Shown one piece after another: positions 10,501 to 21,040 of a DNA stretch of 64,000 nucleotides. The notes beneath the pieces were generated by a model that was not told the DNA's origin, made no database searches, and worked only from the letters and a program-made list of their open reading frames with translations. How positions within the stretch are numbered: the stretch's first letter is position 1; each line of letters starts with the position of its first letter. Position numbers and translations under genes: made by a program. Source of the stretch: Caenorhabditis remanei (taxonomy: Eukaryota > Nematoda > Chromadorea > Rhabditida > Rhabditidae); the NCBI RefSeq assembly GCF_010183535.1, contig NC_071332.1:21514001-21578000 (forward strand). The letters are read 5' to 3'.

Positions 10501-12494
10501 AGGAATTTTCAGCTTTTCCTTCCGAAATTCCTCACCATAATCATCTCAGCTGGTGGTTCTCTGTCAAGAATCAGATCAGTATGCCTGAATCTGTCCTCTT
10601 TTATCAATTCTATCTCTGCAACTCCATCCTCCAAATAGTCATCTTCAATCAATTCATGACGTTCCGCTTTCAGTGTGAACAGCTTCTCGAGTTGTTCTGT
10701 CGACGGAATTTCTGAAAAAAAGAGAAAAATAGGGTTTTCGGGTGATTTGGGACAGATTTTTATAGAAAAAATGGGATTTTTCACTCAAAAAACTGAGTTT
10801 TGGGCCATTTTTACAGGAAATTAGGTTTTGAAGGGATTTCTGGAGATTTCAGATCGAAAATTTCAACGCGTTCAAGGTGGATCTAAAAACCTATAAAAAG
10901 TAACTAAAAACGCGTCTCAGGTGCGCCAGAATGTCTAAAATTCGATTGTTCGCTTTAAAAACGTTCAAAACGCGTCTAAGGTGCGCCAGAAAGATTTAAA
11001 AATGATCAAAAATCGATGAAAACGCGTCTCAGGTGCGCCAGATCTCTGAAAATCGATTGTTCGAATTAAAAACGTTCAAAACGCGTTTAAGGTACGCCAG
11101 AAGGATTAAAAAATTATCAAAAATAACTGAAAACGCGTCTAAGGTGCACCAGATTTCTGAAAATCGATTGTTTGAATTAAAAACGTTCTAAACGTTCAAA
11201 ACGCGTCTAAGGTACGCCAGAAGGATTAAAAAATTATCAAAAATCACTGAAAACGCGTCTAAGGTGCACCAGATATCTGAAAATCGATTGTTTGAATTAA
11301 AAACGTTCTAAACGTTCAAAACGCGTCTAAGGTACGCCAGAAGGATTAAAAAATTATCAAAAATCACTGAAAACGCGTCTAAGGTGCACCAGTATGCCTA
11401 AATTCTATATTTCGCATTAAAAACGCGTCTCAAGCGCGCCAGAACGTCTAACAGTCGACTTCACATTGAAAACGTTGAAAACGCGTCATCAGAAGGCTCT
11501 TTTAATGCGAAATTCTCATTTTCAGCTCAGTTCTGATGAATTTTTCGCGATTATTGCACAGAATTCGAGATTTTTTTCGATTTCCGGTAGTCTTTGATGA
11601 TTTTTTCGCAAGTTTTTATCAAAAACCATAAATTTTGTCACTTTTCTACACTTTAATGCGATTTTCCACTATTCAACACTGATTTTTTGTTAAAAATACG
11701 TTAATTTTGGCTCAAAATCTTAGTTTTTTAACTCAAAATCTCAATTTCTTGGCTCAAAATTCTGGTTTTTTGACTCAAACATTTAACTTAAAAAGCGTCT
11801 CAGGTGCGCCAGAAGGATTAAAAAATAACCAAAAATCGCTGAAAACGCGTCTCAGGTGCGCCAGAGTGTTTGGCTCAAAATCTTGTTGTGTTTGCTCAAA
11901 ATTCTGGTTTTTTGGCTGAAAAGTCTGGATTTTTGACTCAAAATTCTGGTTTTTTGGCTCAATATATTGATTTTAGATTGATTTTTCCAGGTTTCTGACC
12001 AATTTTTGACAAATTTTTCCCATTTTTTCATCAAAAAAGTGAAAAAATGAACCATTCTCATCGATCAAATGCCGCATCGCCGGATCGGCCTGCATCAACA
12101 CATTCATGAGAGTGACAATCGTCTGTATTCCCTTCTCATAGATCTCGAATTTCGAAGATTTATGGAAAAGCGTTTCCTCCAATCTCCTCGCAAACCACAT
12201 CAACTCATCGAATCTCCGATGTCGAATATTGGTTTTTGTGCAATAGAATGCGTCGATAATCTTATCAACTTGTTCCATTCTATCTCGGATCATCATCCTC
12301 ATTTGCCATCTCAATTTTCCCATTTTAAATGTGTGCGGTGTCCATTTGAACCGCCCTTTCGGCTCAGAAACACCGTCTTTTTCTGGTTTTTCGAAAAGTT
12401 TTTCAGGATTTTCCACGGTTTCTAGAGTTTCCGCGGGTTTTTCGGACATTTTTTCCTGGACGACAAAGTCCTCATCGATGTAGTCACCCTCCAT
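7553..12494 (-). CDS. KIX-domain protein, 253 aa
   Basis: Model: complement of 12053-12494, 10536-10711 and 7553-7696; all joins are in phase. After an acidic Glu/Pro-rich leader, residues ~61-136 resemble the KIX domain of CBP/p300 and Mediator subunits: a helix with the R-x-x-M-x-x-x-V-x-K-I-I-x-A-F pattern, an R-R-F-D-E-L-M-W-F-A-R-x-x-E helix, and an E-I-Y-x-x-x-I helix. KIX domains bind activation domains of transcription factors, so a nuclear co-regulator role is inferred from family knowledge. No HAT or bromodomain is present. The ATG lies 11 bases after a TTTTCCAG acceptor, suggesting trans-splicing. If the GTGAGG donor at 10531-10535 were not used, the protein would end at 10509 (214 aa). 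The 2.8-kb second intron contains the SPK-bearing transposon, and the 1.3-kb first intron contains a minisatellite. Confidence 0.65.
7831..7990 (+). repeat. 50-bp tandem repeat, three-plus copies
   Basis: The phrase 'ATCGTCAAAAATTGCCAGAA' starts at 7831, 7881 and 7932, with a fourth partial copy at 7982. The period is 50-51 bases. It lies in the KIX gene's second intron. Confidence 0.85.
8600..8836 (+). pseudogene. Possible upstream exon remnant within the transposon
   Basis: After a TTTTCCAG acceptor there is an ATG at about 8614 with a short basic open frame (MSKRHERLTTG...). A second frame follows, acidic and ending ...NAFSRS before a stop at about 8836. The two would need a frame change near 8735. 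It may be the 5' part of the captured SPK gene. The family is not recognised. Confidence 0.3.
8873..9711 (+). pseudogene. SPK-domain gene, probably broken
   Basis: From ATG 8873 the protein shows SPK-domain (formerly DUF545) features: an N-terminal M-I-E-K-A-K-T segment, L-Y-E-E-F, a Y-R-x-K-I-H-E-L-E-N segment and F-A-L-S-A-P-I-D-S-G-F-L. Exons appear to be 8873-~9048, 9100-9304 and 9349-9711, the last an open C-terminal region of about 120 residues. Two problems suggest decay. The frame must shift at the CCCCC run at 8955-8959 to continue the domain, and the first splice junction does not keep phase with the canonical donor. SPK genes are a large nematode family, some linked to small-RNA biology. 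A sequencing error in the C run is the main alternative. Confidence 0.55.
10866..11870 (+). repeat. Minisatellite, 'AAAACGCGTCTAAGGTGCGCCAG'-like unit
   Basis: The intron of the KIX gene carries about a dozen copies of 'ACGCGTCTAAGGTGCGCCAG' with small changes, separated by 'AAAATTATCAAAAAT' spacers. This produces higher-order units of roughly 120 bases between 11060 and 11400. In reverse complement this is the same theme as the repeats in the zinc-finger gene introns. Confidence 0.85.
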
Positions 12495-13263
12495 TCGATG
12501 GGGAGCTGGAAAATCGGATTTTGCAGTATTTTCGACTAAAAAATCCGTCAAAAACGATGGAAAATAAGCGAAAATAACGAAAAAATCAAGTTTTAAACGA
12601 CATTTCAATGTTATTTATGAAAAATCACTTAAAATCGCGATTTTTTATATTTTATATGAAAAATAAGTGATTTATCTATATTTAAACCTAAAAAACCACT
12701 TTAAAAACGGAAAAAATGATGCAAAACAAGCCGAAATCAATTTTTCCGTGTTAGCTCTGAAAATCCGATTTTTATAGGAAAATTTTACATTTTTAAGATC
12801 AAAATAGGTTTGAAATTGTTATTTTTCAGTATTTAAACTCGAAAAACGCAAAAAATTGCGGTGAAATCGGTTGAAAACCACTGAAAATCTGCTGTAAAAT
12901 AATAATAAAACGAAAAAAGTCTATAAACGCAAGCGCGCTCCATTGACACGCTTTAGAGACTAGAGACGCAGAGAGAGAATGTGAAAAAATGGCGGTTTTT
13001 CGAATTCAATTAATTTCTTTTTTGCTCAGTCGCAGCCGGAAAGTTTTGGAAGAAAAAGGTTTATGGATGAAATTTGATTGATTTACTTTCCTGAAAAAAA
13101 GATTATTATTTTTGTTTCTTTTCTCTTTTTGTTTTCGCTTTACATCGTTTCTTCTCGTCATTAGCGAGGTGTCCGCAGGGATTATACTATTTTTTGTTTT
13201 AAATACCAACCAAATAATTCTTTTTCTCATTATTACTACCTTTTTCTTCATCTCACCACAACT
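12495..13263. other. Intergenic region between divergent genes, no gene seen
   Basis: The stretch is AT-rich, with a 'GCGCGCTCCATTGACA' phrase at about 12932 and a 'GAGACGCAGAGAGAGA' tract at about 12964. It presumably holds the promoters of the KIX gene (-) and the Str gene (+). Confidence 0.5.
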
Positions 13264-15800
13264 ATGGACACCTTCCTCCCTCTCATCTACAGTAACCTCG
13301 AATCGATAATTTTCGTGATCTCCGCGTCGATCAACTCCCTCCTTTTCCTCCTCATCCTCTTCAAATCTCCCGAAAAAATTGGAGCATATCGATATCTCAT
13401 GCTCACCTTCTCCGGCTATTGCTTGATTTTCTCGCTTGTCACGTGGCTCGGCGAGCCGACTTCAGTGGCGTCGGGACAGGTTTATATTATATTTGTGAGG
13501 AGGGAGAATCCGTTGCGATATGATTTGTGGAAGCATACTCTTGTTTGTGAGTGTAGGGACCTGAGAACTATATGAGCCTCTAGATTAAGTCAAGAGCTAC
13601 ATTTTTGTAGTTGACCATTTTTTGATAGCTCCACCCACTTTTGAGATATAGGTGGTTTAAGATTACCAAACTTCGAAATGTTGCCATGATTTCAGTTCTT
13701 GTTGGATCATATTGCTTTTTATATGAGTGTGTAGATCAAAACCAGGGCTATATTTTTGTAGTTGGAAGTTTTTTGATAGCACTTCACGTTCTCGAGATAC
13801 GGGCGGTCAAAGTTAGGCGGCAAGAGAGGAGACACAGAGAAGCTAGAGCGCCCTCTTTCTCTGCGTCTCTCCCTCGCTCCTGCCACCGCCTGGCAGACAC
13901 ATAACTTTGTCCGCCCGTATCTCAAAAGCGTGAATAGCTATCAAAAAACTTTCAACTACAAAAATGTAGCCCTGGTTTTGATCTACACACTCATATAAAA
14001 ATCTTCATGCTCCAACAAAAAGTGACGCCACGGTAACGTTTCAAAGTTTGGTAATCTTAAACCCCTTGTATCTCGAAAGTGGGCGGAGCTATCAAAAAGT
14101 GTTTAACTACAAAAATGTAGCTCTTGACTTGCTCTATTTAGATATTTAAAGTGTCAAATTAAATTCTCAATTCCCAGGCATGTACTCCACATCAATCGGT
14201 ATCCTAATGTATCTCATCGCCGTTCAATTCATCTATAGATACTGTCTGATTTGCAAGTGAGTTGCCCTGACTCTGCAAATGCGCTCCATTGTATGTTTGG
14301 GATTACAGACCAAAAATGATAATTTATTTTTCTGGAAAGTACCTGGCGTGTTGGCTTTCAGGTATTTTAGTTGTCGCCGTCGATTATGGAGTTCTGACTG
14401 CGTTTCTGGCGAGAAGAACAACGGAGATGGAGAGTGTGATGAGGTGGGTATATGAAAATTATATGAGCTTATAGAGAATTTCAAGGGCTTCATTTTTGTA
14501 GTTGACCACTTTTTGATAGCTCCGCCCACTTTTGAGATATGGGCTTTCCAAAAGTGGCGTCTAGAATGAAGCCAAGTGAAGCCGAAGCTTTGAAGGCTTG
14601 TATGTCAGAAGTGGGCGGAGCTACCAAAAAACGGTCAACATGAAAAATGAAGCTCTTGATTTGATCTACAAGAATATATATTATTTGATCTAGTACCATA
14701 TTCCCAGTTTCCAGAGAAACCCTGAAAACCGAGTTCCATACTAACATTGAAGAAGTCGAATTTATTGGGATTCAATTCTACACGGAGACCGCCAATAAAA
14801 GTATCGATTGGAATCTGAAAACGTTGCTTCTGATTGTAAATGTGATGATTTTGATGTTAATTTTCGGTTTTATTACGGTATACTGCGCCTTTAAGACTTA
14901 TCAATTCTCAAAAAGTCGATTGGAACAAAATGAGGAGAACGAGAAGTTTAATCGACAGATTTTTGTGGCTTTGGTCACACAGGTAGGGTTCAATGGAGCG
15001 TTCTTGCTATTTAAAAAAAAAATTGAAAAAAAAAATGTCAAAAATATGAAAAACCACCCAACTTTCAAGCTTTGCCGTTGCTTGATTTTCCCTGCAAACT
15101 TTAATATTTTTATATGAGTGAGTAGATCAAAACAAGAGCTACATTTTTGCAGTTGGAAGTTTTTTGATAGCTCCGCCCACTTTTGAGATACAGGCGGTCA
15201 AAGTGAGGTGCCTGCCTGCAAGGAGGGAGAGACGCAGAGAAAGAGGGCGCTCTCGGTTCTCTGCGTCTCTTTTCCACCTTAATCTTCAGTTACTCAACTT
15301 TGACCGCCCGTATCTCGAGAACGTGAATAGCTATCAAAATATTTCCAACTACAAAAATGTAGCCCTGGTTTTGATCTACACATTCTTATAAAAATATTAA
15401 AGTTTGCACTGAAAATAACGTCACTGCAATGTTTCAAAGTTGAAGAAAAAAACCAAAATTTTAAAAAAAGTTTTTCCAGTCCTGCATCCCATTAATTTTT
15501 ATGTTCCTCCCGATAACTATAATTATTATAATCCCACTATTCGGCTTATCTCCAAAGTTTTTGGTGCAAATATCCGCTATCAGTATATCGATTTATCCGA
15601 TTCTAGACCCCCTGGCGGTTCTTATTATTGTCAGCAGTTATCGAGAGTTTTTTATTGGTTAGTTTGTCTTAAAAGGGCATCAAATAATAATTATTATTAT
15701 TTCAGAATGCATCCGTTGCTGCCGTCCAAAAAAAATGGCTGCTATTTTGAAAAATTCGTGTATGACAGTGGACGAGGGCTTTGAAACGGAGATTTTGTAA
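13264..15800 (+). CDS. Str-type nematode chemoreceptor (7TM GPCR), 345 aa
   Basis: Model: 13264-13546, 14178-14256, 14309-14443, 14715-14982, 15480-15657 and 15706-15800. All phases fit and the length is typical for the family. Features in order: first membrane segment at residues ~13-32; the K-S-P-x-K-I-G-x-Y-R-Y-L-M loop that marks the Str superfamily; the Y-L-I-A-V-Q-F-I-Y-R-Y segment; a TM near L-L-L-I-V-N-V-M-I; and a last TM ending S-I-Y-P-I-L-D-P-L-A-V-L-I-I-V-S-S-Y-R, the family signature. Such receptors act in chemosensory neuron membranes, coupling odorants or pheromones to G proteins. Nothing is broken. Introns 1, 3 and 4 carry foldback MITEs. Assignment to Str rather than the related Srd/Srj families is from motif wording only. 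Confidence 0.85.
13575..14135. mobile_element. Nested foldback MITEs in intron 1 of the chemoreceptor gene
   Basis: Outer inverted arms (about 13585-13680 and 14040-14130; 'AAGAGCTACATTTTTGTAGTTG') enclose a second inverted pair (about 13730-13830 and 13900-13990; 'AACCAGGGCTA..TTTTTGTAG'). The centre has a hairpin 'GAGACACAGAGAA..TTCTCTGCGTCTC'. This appears to be one family inserted within or fused to itself. Confidence 0.75.
14478..14675. mobile_element. Foldback MITE in intron 3 of the chemoreceptor gene
   Basis: 'AAGGGCTTCATTTTTGTAGTTG' at about 14483 and 'GCTCCGCCCACTTTTGAGAT' near 14519 recur in reverse complement at 14605-14660 (AGTGGGCGGAGCTACC...). Same family as the intron 1 copy, shorter. 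Confidence 0.7.
15110..15400. mobile_element. Foldback MITE in intron 4 of the chemoreceptor gene
   Basis: Inverted arms begin 'TATATGAGTGAGTAGATCAA' near 15111 and end with the complementary 'GATCTACACATTCTTATA'. The centre is the 'GAGAGACGCAGAGAAAGAG..TCTCTGCGTCTC' hairpin. The gene keeps its splice sites outside the element. Confidence 0.75.
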
Positions 15801-15854
15801 CCCAACTTTAAGACGCCATCACGGAGTACGTTTTGATCGGAGCCAATTGATTTT

Positions 15855-16130
15855 TACATGAGCGTGTAGATCAAAATCAGGGCTACATTTTTGTAGTTGG
15901 AAGTTTTTTGATAGCTCCGCCCACTTTTGAGATATGCGCCTTTAAAGTCAAGCGACAACCTCCACAGCTGCGGGGGCGAGAGAGAGACGCAGAGAAGCGA
16001 GTGCGTCTGCTTTCTCTGCGTCTCTCTTCCTCACCACCTAACTTTGACCGCCTGTATCTCAAAAGTGGGCGGAGCTATCAAAAAACTTCCAACTACGAAA
16101 ATGTAGCCCTGGTTTTGATCTATACAAAAA
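15855..16130. mobile_element. Foldback MITE downstream of the chemoreceptor gene
   Basis: Same architecture as the intronic copies: 'GAGCGTGTAGATCAAAATCA' on the left, mirrored 'TAGCCCTGGTTTTGATCTA' on the right, with a 'GAGAGACGCAGAGAAGCG..TCTCTGCGTCTCTC' centre. Confidence 0.75.
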
Positions 16131-17695
16131 TGTATTTTTCAAAAGTCGTTAACACCTGTACGTTGTTCAAATTTAATTTTTATGTATATATTGATCAATC
16201 AATAAAAATTCACAGTTTTCGTTTCGAAATCTTTCAAACTCCAAAAAAAAAATACAAGTCTTCATTTGGTGCACAGTATTTAAAGAAAACAGAAAAGATG
16301 CTGCAGAGTCTTTGAGTCAACAGACGCCTACATTAGAGGTGTCTCTCGAGCGGGGTAATATGAAACAGACGGTACGCCCGGTGGATCATTACACTGATAA
16401 GTTCTGAGATGTGAATAAACCATGAATACGTCATCAGGTTCAGCAGATTGAAGAATGAACCATCCTATCTTATTATTCTCCACAGTAACCGTTGCAATCG
16501 ATTTGTCCTGACGAGTTATGTGATATCCGTTTTTGATTATAGCTCCATACGGAAATCTTACTTTGAATTGAAACTTGTACGCATGCATTATTTGGTTTCT
16601 GGAAAAAAGGTTTTTTTGCAGTTATTTAGCAGTGAGCACTTATGGATTCTTACAAACCGGGTCGACGCGTAGCTCTCTAAAGAGCCAAAAAATGGCAAAA
16701 AAACCCGAGCCGTTGTATGTCACGGACATAGAATTCGTCGAGATCTACATTTTGGTACATGTTTCAAATGTAGATCTTGGCGAGTACTATATTTGTGACA
16801 TACTACGGGGTCGGATGGCAGATAGTTATTATCCCACGGGTCGGATTTCCTGATGAAATCATTCCGTCCTAAAAATAATATCAAGAGATATCATGAATTA
16901 TCACAGTACGAAACAATGTTAATCCTGGAGATTTCTCTATTTAGCCTTCTTGAGCTACCTTCAGGCAAAGACCGGTGACTAGGTCAAAGTACTAGAGCCA
17001 CAAAAGGTATTCTAGAAAAGTCTCTCCAGTGAGATTCTACATAATAACAATACGGGGAAAATGTCTGAAAAAACCCAAAAAATGGTCAAAAAGCCATTCT
17101 AAGCCGGTCCGCGGTACATTACCGAACAGCCACCCAGCGTAGGTCACAGTCATAGAACTCATCTGCATTTTGGTATATTTTTCCGATCATGAAACTCAGT
17201 TTCAAGCGAGTTACGCGGATGGTGAAGATTCCTGCTAGGGAACCACATTTCTTCTGCTTGACAAAATGGGATTTTGTAAATTTTTTTCTTGTAAAGTTTT
17301 TCTAGCCGGAGGCCTGCGACTGCACATTATCCATACGACACGGAATATGCCAAAAAAGTTATTCTAGACCGGCCCGCGGAATATTAACAACCTATAGTAA
17401 GTCACGGACATAGAATTCGTCGAGATCTACATTTTGGTACATTTTTCAGTTCATAAAACTCAGTTTGAATCGATTAACACCCTCCGCCCGGGTCGCAAGT
17501 ACGGTATTTCTAGATTATTAGTTTGCTTACACTTTCCGGGTGGGTTTAAAGGCTGCCCCTGGAATGATATGCTAATTGAAAAGATATCAGATACTGTTTT
17601 TGAGCTTTGCAGGTCTGAGAGAACTGCAAACCGTACTATGACCCCACCCGCTGAGTGTTCGCGAGCCCAGAATAGGAACTATGCACAGAATGACA

Positions 17696-18152
17696 TACAG
17701 TACCGGACAAAAAGATATCAACTTTTGCTTTTTTTCAGTTGAAAATGTCCAACTTTGAGAGTGTTCTATAGTAAAAGTAACTGTCCCACAAAACAAATTT
17801 TTATGGTATCGAACAGAGCAAGAATAAAACTCCATTTTTGTAGTTATCAACTTTTTTGCACGGACAATCCCTAGCAAGTTACATACCGTCATAGTTATTT
17901 CTCCCTCAAATCGACCAATTTTAGTGCAAAATAGTGCGATTTTTGAGCTGTCTCCTTAAAATGACCATAACTCACTAGGGAGTGTCCGTACAAAAAAATT
18001 GCCAACTACAAAAATGAAGGTCTACTTTTGATCTGTGTGTTCCTGTAAAAAGTTATTTTGTGGGACAGTTAGTTTCACTATGACACACTCTCAAAGTTGG
18101 GCATTTTCAACTGAAAAAGACAAAAATTGATACCTTTTTGTCCGGTACTGTA
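17696..18152. mobile_element. Tc1/mariner-type MITE, 457 bp, copy 1
   Basis: The ends are TACAGTACCGGACAAAAAG and its reverse complement, with TA at both edges as expected for Tc1/mariner target duplication. The halves are inverted copies of each other (GAGAGTGT...; AAAAATTTG/GTTTTGTGGGACAGT). It lies in F-box intron 3. A second 457-bp copy is at 59717-60173. Confidence 0.85.
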
Positions 18153-19744
18153 AGAGGCGCCTCGTCATGCTGTGACTGTGTTATATTCTTGTTCATTCGT
18201 GATCCCATGAAAATCCTTATAAGAGCTATCCGGCCCGAATGTAGTATGTCAGTACCATAGATCTCGTTGAGACCTACATTTTGGTATACTTTTCAGCTCA
18301 TAATATGGAGCTTCAAGCAAGTTACACCCCGCCCGGTTTGAAAGTATGAATAAGGCTGCCTTCAACACGAGACAAAAACTTACTCAGTTATTAAACTTCT
18401 GATGTTTCCCAAATCTTCTTGACCGATATTAATTACTGGATCATTAATCCATGAGTCGATATCCAGAATTTCGTTAGCTTCAATCATAATCCGATTCCAT
18501 TTCGGTGTCCAGCCATCCTTCCATTTCTCAATCAAGTCTTTGAAATGAACATTTGAAAAGTTCGATCTCAGAATATAATTGGCATTAGATCTCAGATCGA
18601 GAACCTGTTCCCACTTGACCCAAAACGAATATCCAATTTCTAGAAACTCTGGAATGTTGCGGAGAGAGTTGAGATCGAATTGAAAAGTCTCGTTAGTAGG
18701 TTTCAAAGATATCTTTAGCTCTTTCGTGGCATTTTGACGTTCTAGAATTGAAAGCGCAAGTTTTTGATCTACTTCTTGATTGCTATCACTATCAATTTCA
18801 AAACTTGTAACCAAGCAGTGGCAATCCATGATTCTATCAATTTCTTCCGTATTGAAACAGTTAAAAGTGAGAGATAGAGATGTTGGTTGAGCAGAGAATA
18901 ACTCGGATAGAAATCTAACCCAAGTTAGAGTCGAGGCAGCCAAATCAGTTGAATAGTATACAATCGGACGAAATTTCCACAGCCAGGTGGCACTACTGAA
19001 AATAGAGAATTTTTGAAAAAGAAATTTATTTAGAAATTTAAAAAATTTCCTATTTATTCTTATAAACAGCTCGTAACTCGCGTCAAACTCAATATTATGA
19101 GTTGAAAAATATACCAAAATGCAGATCTCGGCTAGATCTATGTTCGTGACCTACTACGGGCCTGGCTATTTGTTAATATGTCTCGGACCGGGAAAAAGTG
19201 CCAAAAAACGCGAAAATGACCAAAAAAGCCATTCTAGCCCGGCCCGCGGCATATTAACAAATAACCATACTTGTCAAGGGCCGTCTTTTGGGGGGAATTT
19301 TTTTTTCAATTTTTTTTTCGAATTTAGGTAAAGGTGGACTAAGTTCAATTCTGATTTTTTCATAGAATAATGTATGTGTGTCTGAGTATATTTTCATATC
19401 GAAAGAAAATTTTCAAAGAATTTTTTTTCAAGTTTTATAATATAATTACTTTCGCCATGTTTTTATTGTCTTCTTCCACGGCTACAGAAATGCCCAAACT
19501 GTTTCGCCGCTCGATCTCAGGGGGGGTTTCGACCAAATTTTTATACTCTTTCGATATGAAAATGAACTCACGAAAACACATAGATTATTCTGGGAAAAAA
19601 ATCAGATTTGACCTCGAAAAATATACTAAATCATCATTAAATAAGTGTAAAAACGAGTAAATTGGGAAATTTTTCCCCCTGAAAAATTGAATTTTCGGAA
19701 AAACTTTGAAAATTTTTCTCAATAATTCCATATCCCTGAAAAGA

Positions 19745-19815
19745 GGGGCCTAAGGGGCCGGGCCCGGGCCGAAGCTTTTCAGGACCGGCCCGGCCCGGGC
19801 CCGGGACCAGGCCCC
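19745..19815. repeat. GC-rich GGCCCGGG tract
   Basis: A run of overlapping GGCCCGGGCC blocks (about 19752-19812) interrupts otherwise AT-rich F-box intron 2. It is similar in style to the 'GGCCCGCGG' phrases of the dispersed repeat around it and may be an expanded part of that element. Confidence 0.7.
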
Positions 19816-20279
19816 TCATTTGACAAGTATGCAAATAACCGTAAGGTCCGTAGTAGGCCACAGACATAGAACTCACTGAGATCTACATTTTGGTATATTT
19901 TTGAGCTCATAAGATTGAGTTTTACGCGAGTTACGAGCCGGCCCGGTTTGCAAGTATGCTTATAAATGTTCTTCATATCCAAACATTTTTTAAACTTACA
20001 ACGGCCACCACATATCATGACCGATATGTTTAACATTTGGACTCCAGTTTCTCGAAATATACAAGCCGTTTGCAATGCACATATACAAGTCATCCAAATG
20101 TTCTTCCAATTTTTTCAATTCGAAATTCAAGCACTGTGTTAACGATGGATAGAAATTGATGTCTACTTTACTACTATCGGAGAGAAATTCCACGTGGAAC
20201 TTCTCAATCTGTTTCTTCATTTTAATCGAACTTCTGAATTGCATGCATCTTGATTTACATCGACTACTGCATACAGAGA

Positions 20280-20284
20280 GAGAC
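20280..20284. other. Target site duplication GAGAC (left)
   Basis: GAGAC directly precedes the 5' LTR and recurs directly after the 3' LTR at 55939-55943. A 5-bp duplication is usual for LTR retrotransposons. The site lies inside F-box exon 2. Confidence 0.9.
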
Positions 20285-21024
20285 TGTTGACAGTCTCCTG
20301 GTCCCCGAATCAGGGTCCTGTCCCACTCCAAACTAAAATGTAATAATTGTTCACTAAATTATTCTAATTTAGTTTACATTTATTTCATATTTTACTTTCT
20401 GTTATTTTCTCCCTTTTTCCCCTTCTTTAACTTCATTGGAAACGGAAGTAATTCCCTTTCAATTCAAATCACCGCCTTAATCGTTGTCTGCGTCTCCACA
20501 ATCAAAGGCGCACTCTCTTTACAACTTCATGGGTCTCGCCGCGCCGACACACAGGAAACGAGTGCAACCGTAGCCGACCGTCATCGACCTTTGGCCTAAA
20601 TCATAATTCATTCAGTCTTCTAACTTTCCCTTTTTGTTAGATTCTGTTGTTGAGTTTTTCCCCATTTTATTGTAGATTTGTTGGAGAAGTTGTAGTCGAG
20701 CACTCGGCGAATCCCTCGGTTCTTCTCCTTTTAGGAGAATCACCTCGGGTATTCTTCTAGTCCTCTACGAACCTTTTCCCCTTTAACTCTATTTTCTGTA
20801 AAGGAGATAACCGGTATAGGTTTTTAATGCAGTCCCTCGTTGGACATGCTTTTTATCCTAATAAACCTGTTATCTATAAACACGTGTTATTCCTTACAAA
20901 TGGGCACCTTCTAATACCTCTGAACCACCTAAAAAGAAGGAATAATTGCGAGAACATGTACATCTCACTCGGCTCTTACCGGCGGCCTTCCGTCCCCCCT
21001 CGGGAGACAGAAGAGATGGCCACA
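20285..21024 (+). repeat. 5' LTR, 740 bp
   Basis: Starts TGTTGACAGTCTCC and ends GATGGCCACA, matching 55199-55938 in length and, by eye, sequence. A hairpin 'CTTCTCCTTTTAGGAGAA' lies at about 20728, and AATAAA (polyadenylation type) occurs within 'CCTAATAAACC' near 20858. A 65-codon open frame begins at 20827 and is not thought to be a gene. Confidence 0.95.
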
Positions 21025-21040
21025 TTTGGTGCATCTGACC
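21025..21040 (+). promoter_or_regulatory. Candidate tRNA primer-binding site
   Basis: The bases TTTGGTGCATCTGACC follow the 5' LTR immediately. A TGG start a couple of bases after the LTR is what a primer-binding site pairing with a tRNA CCA end should look like. I cannot identify the tRNA. Confidence 0.4.

Larger units (their letters stand above)
16700..19970. repeat. Scattered copies of a 'GAGATCTACATTTTGGTA' repeat in F-box introns
   Basis: At least six fragments (about 16720-16860, 17100-17240, 17350-17560, 18235-18350, 19110-19265 and 19840-19970) share 'GGCCCGCGG.ATATTAACAA', 'CACGGACATAGAA', 'GTCGAGATCTACATTTTGGT' and 'GAGTTACGC..CCGCCCGG'. They look like degraded copies of one dispersed element. 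No protein is readable. Confidence 0.65.
16328..20284 (-). pseudogene. F-box gene, exons 2 (part) to 4, cut by a retrotransposon
   Basis: This is the 3' portion of an F-box gene on the minus strand: exon 2 part 20000-20284, exon 3 18384-18995 and exon 4 16328-16598 with the stop at 16328. Exon 2 continues the F-box with L-S-V-C-S-S-R-C-K. Exons 3 and 4 form an F-box-associated region (FBA_2-like), including H-F-K-D-L-I-E-K-W-K-D-G-W and the terminal I-T-R-Q-D-K-S-I-A-T-V pattern common in worm F-box proteins. Without the insertion and one copy of GAGAC, all four exons join in phase (71+288+612+271 nt, 413 codons plus stop), so the gene was intact before the LTR element landed. F-box proteins recruit substrates to SCF ubiquitin ligases; the C-terminal region probably selects the target. 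As it stands the gene should be null. Confidence 0.8.

Noticed and set aside
10866..11870. CRISPR-like array
   Set aside because: The repeats are degenerate with repetitive spacers in a eukaryotic intron; it is a minisatellite.
18380..19117. 245-codon frame as a complete single-exon gene
   Set aside because: It is mostly F-box exon 3; good splice sites at 18995 and 18384 join it in phase to exons 2 and 4.
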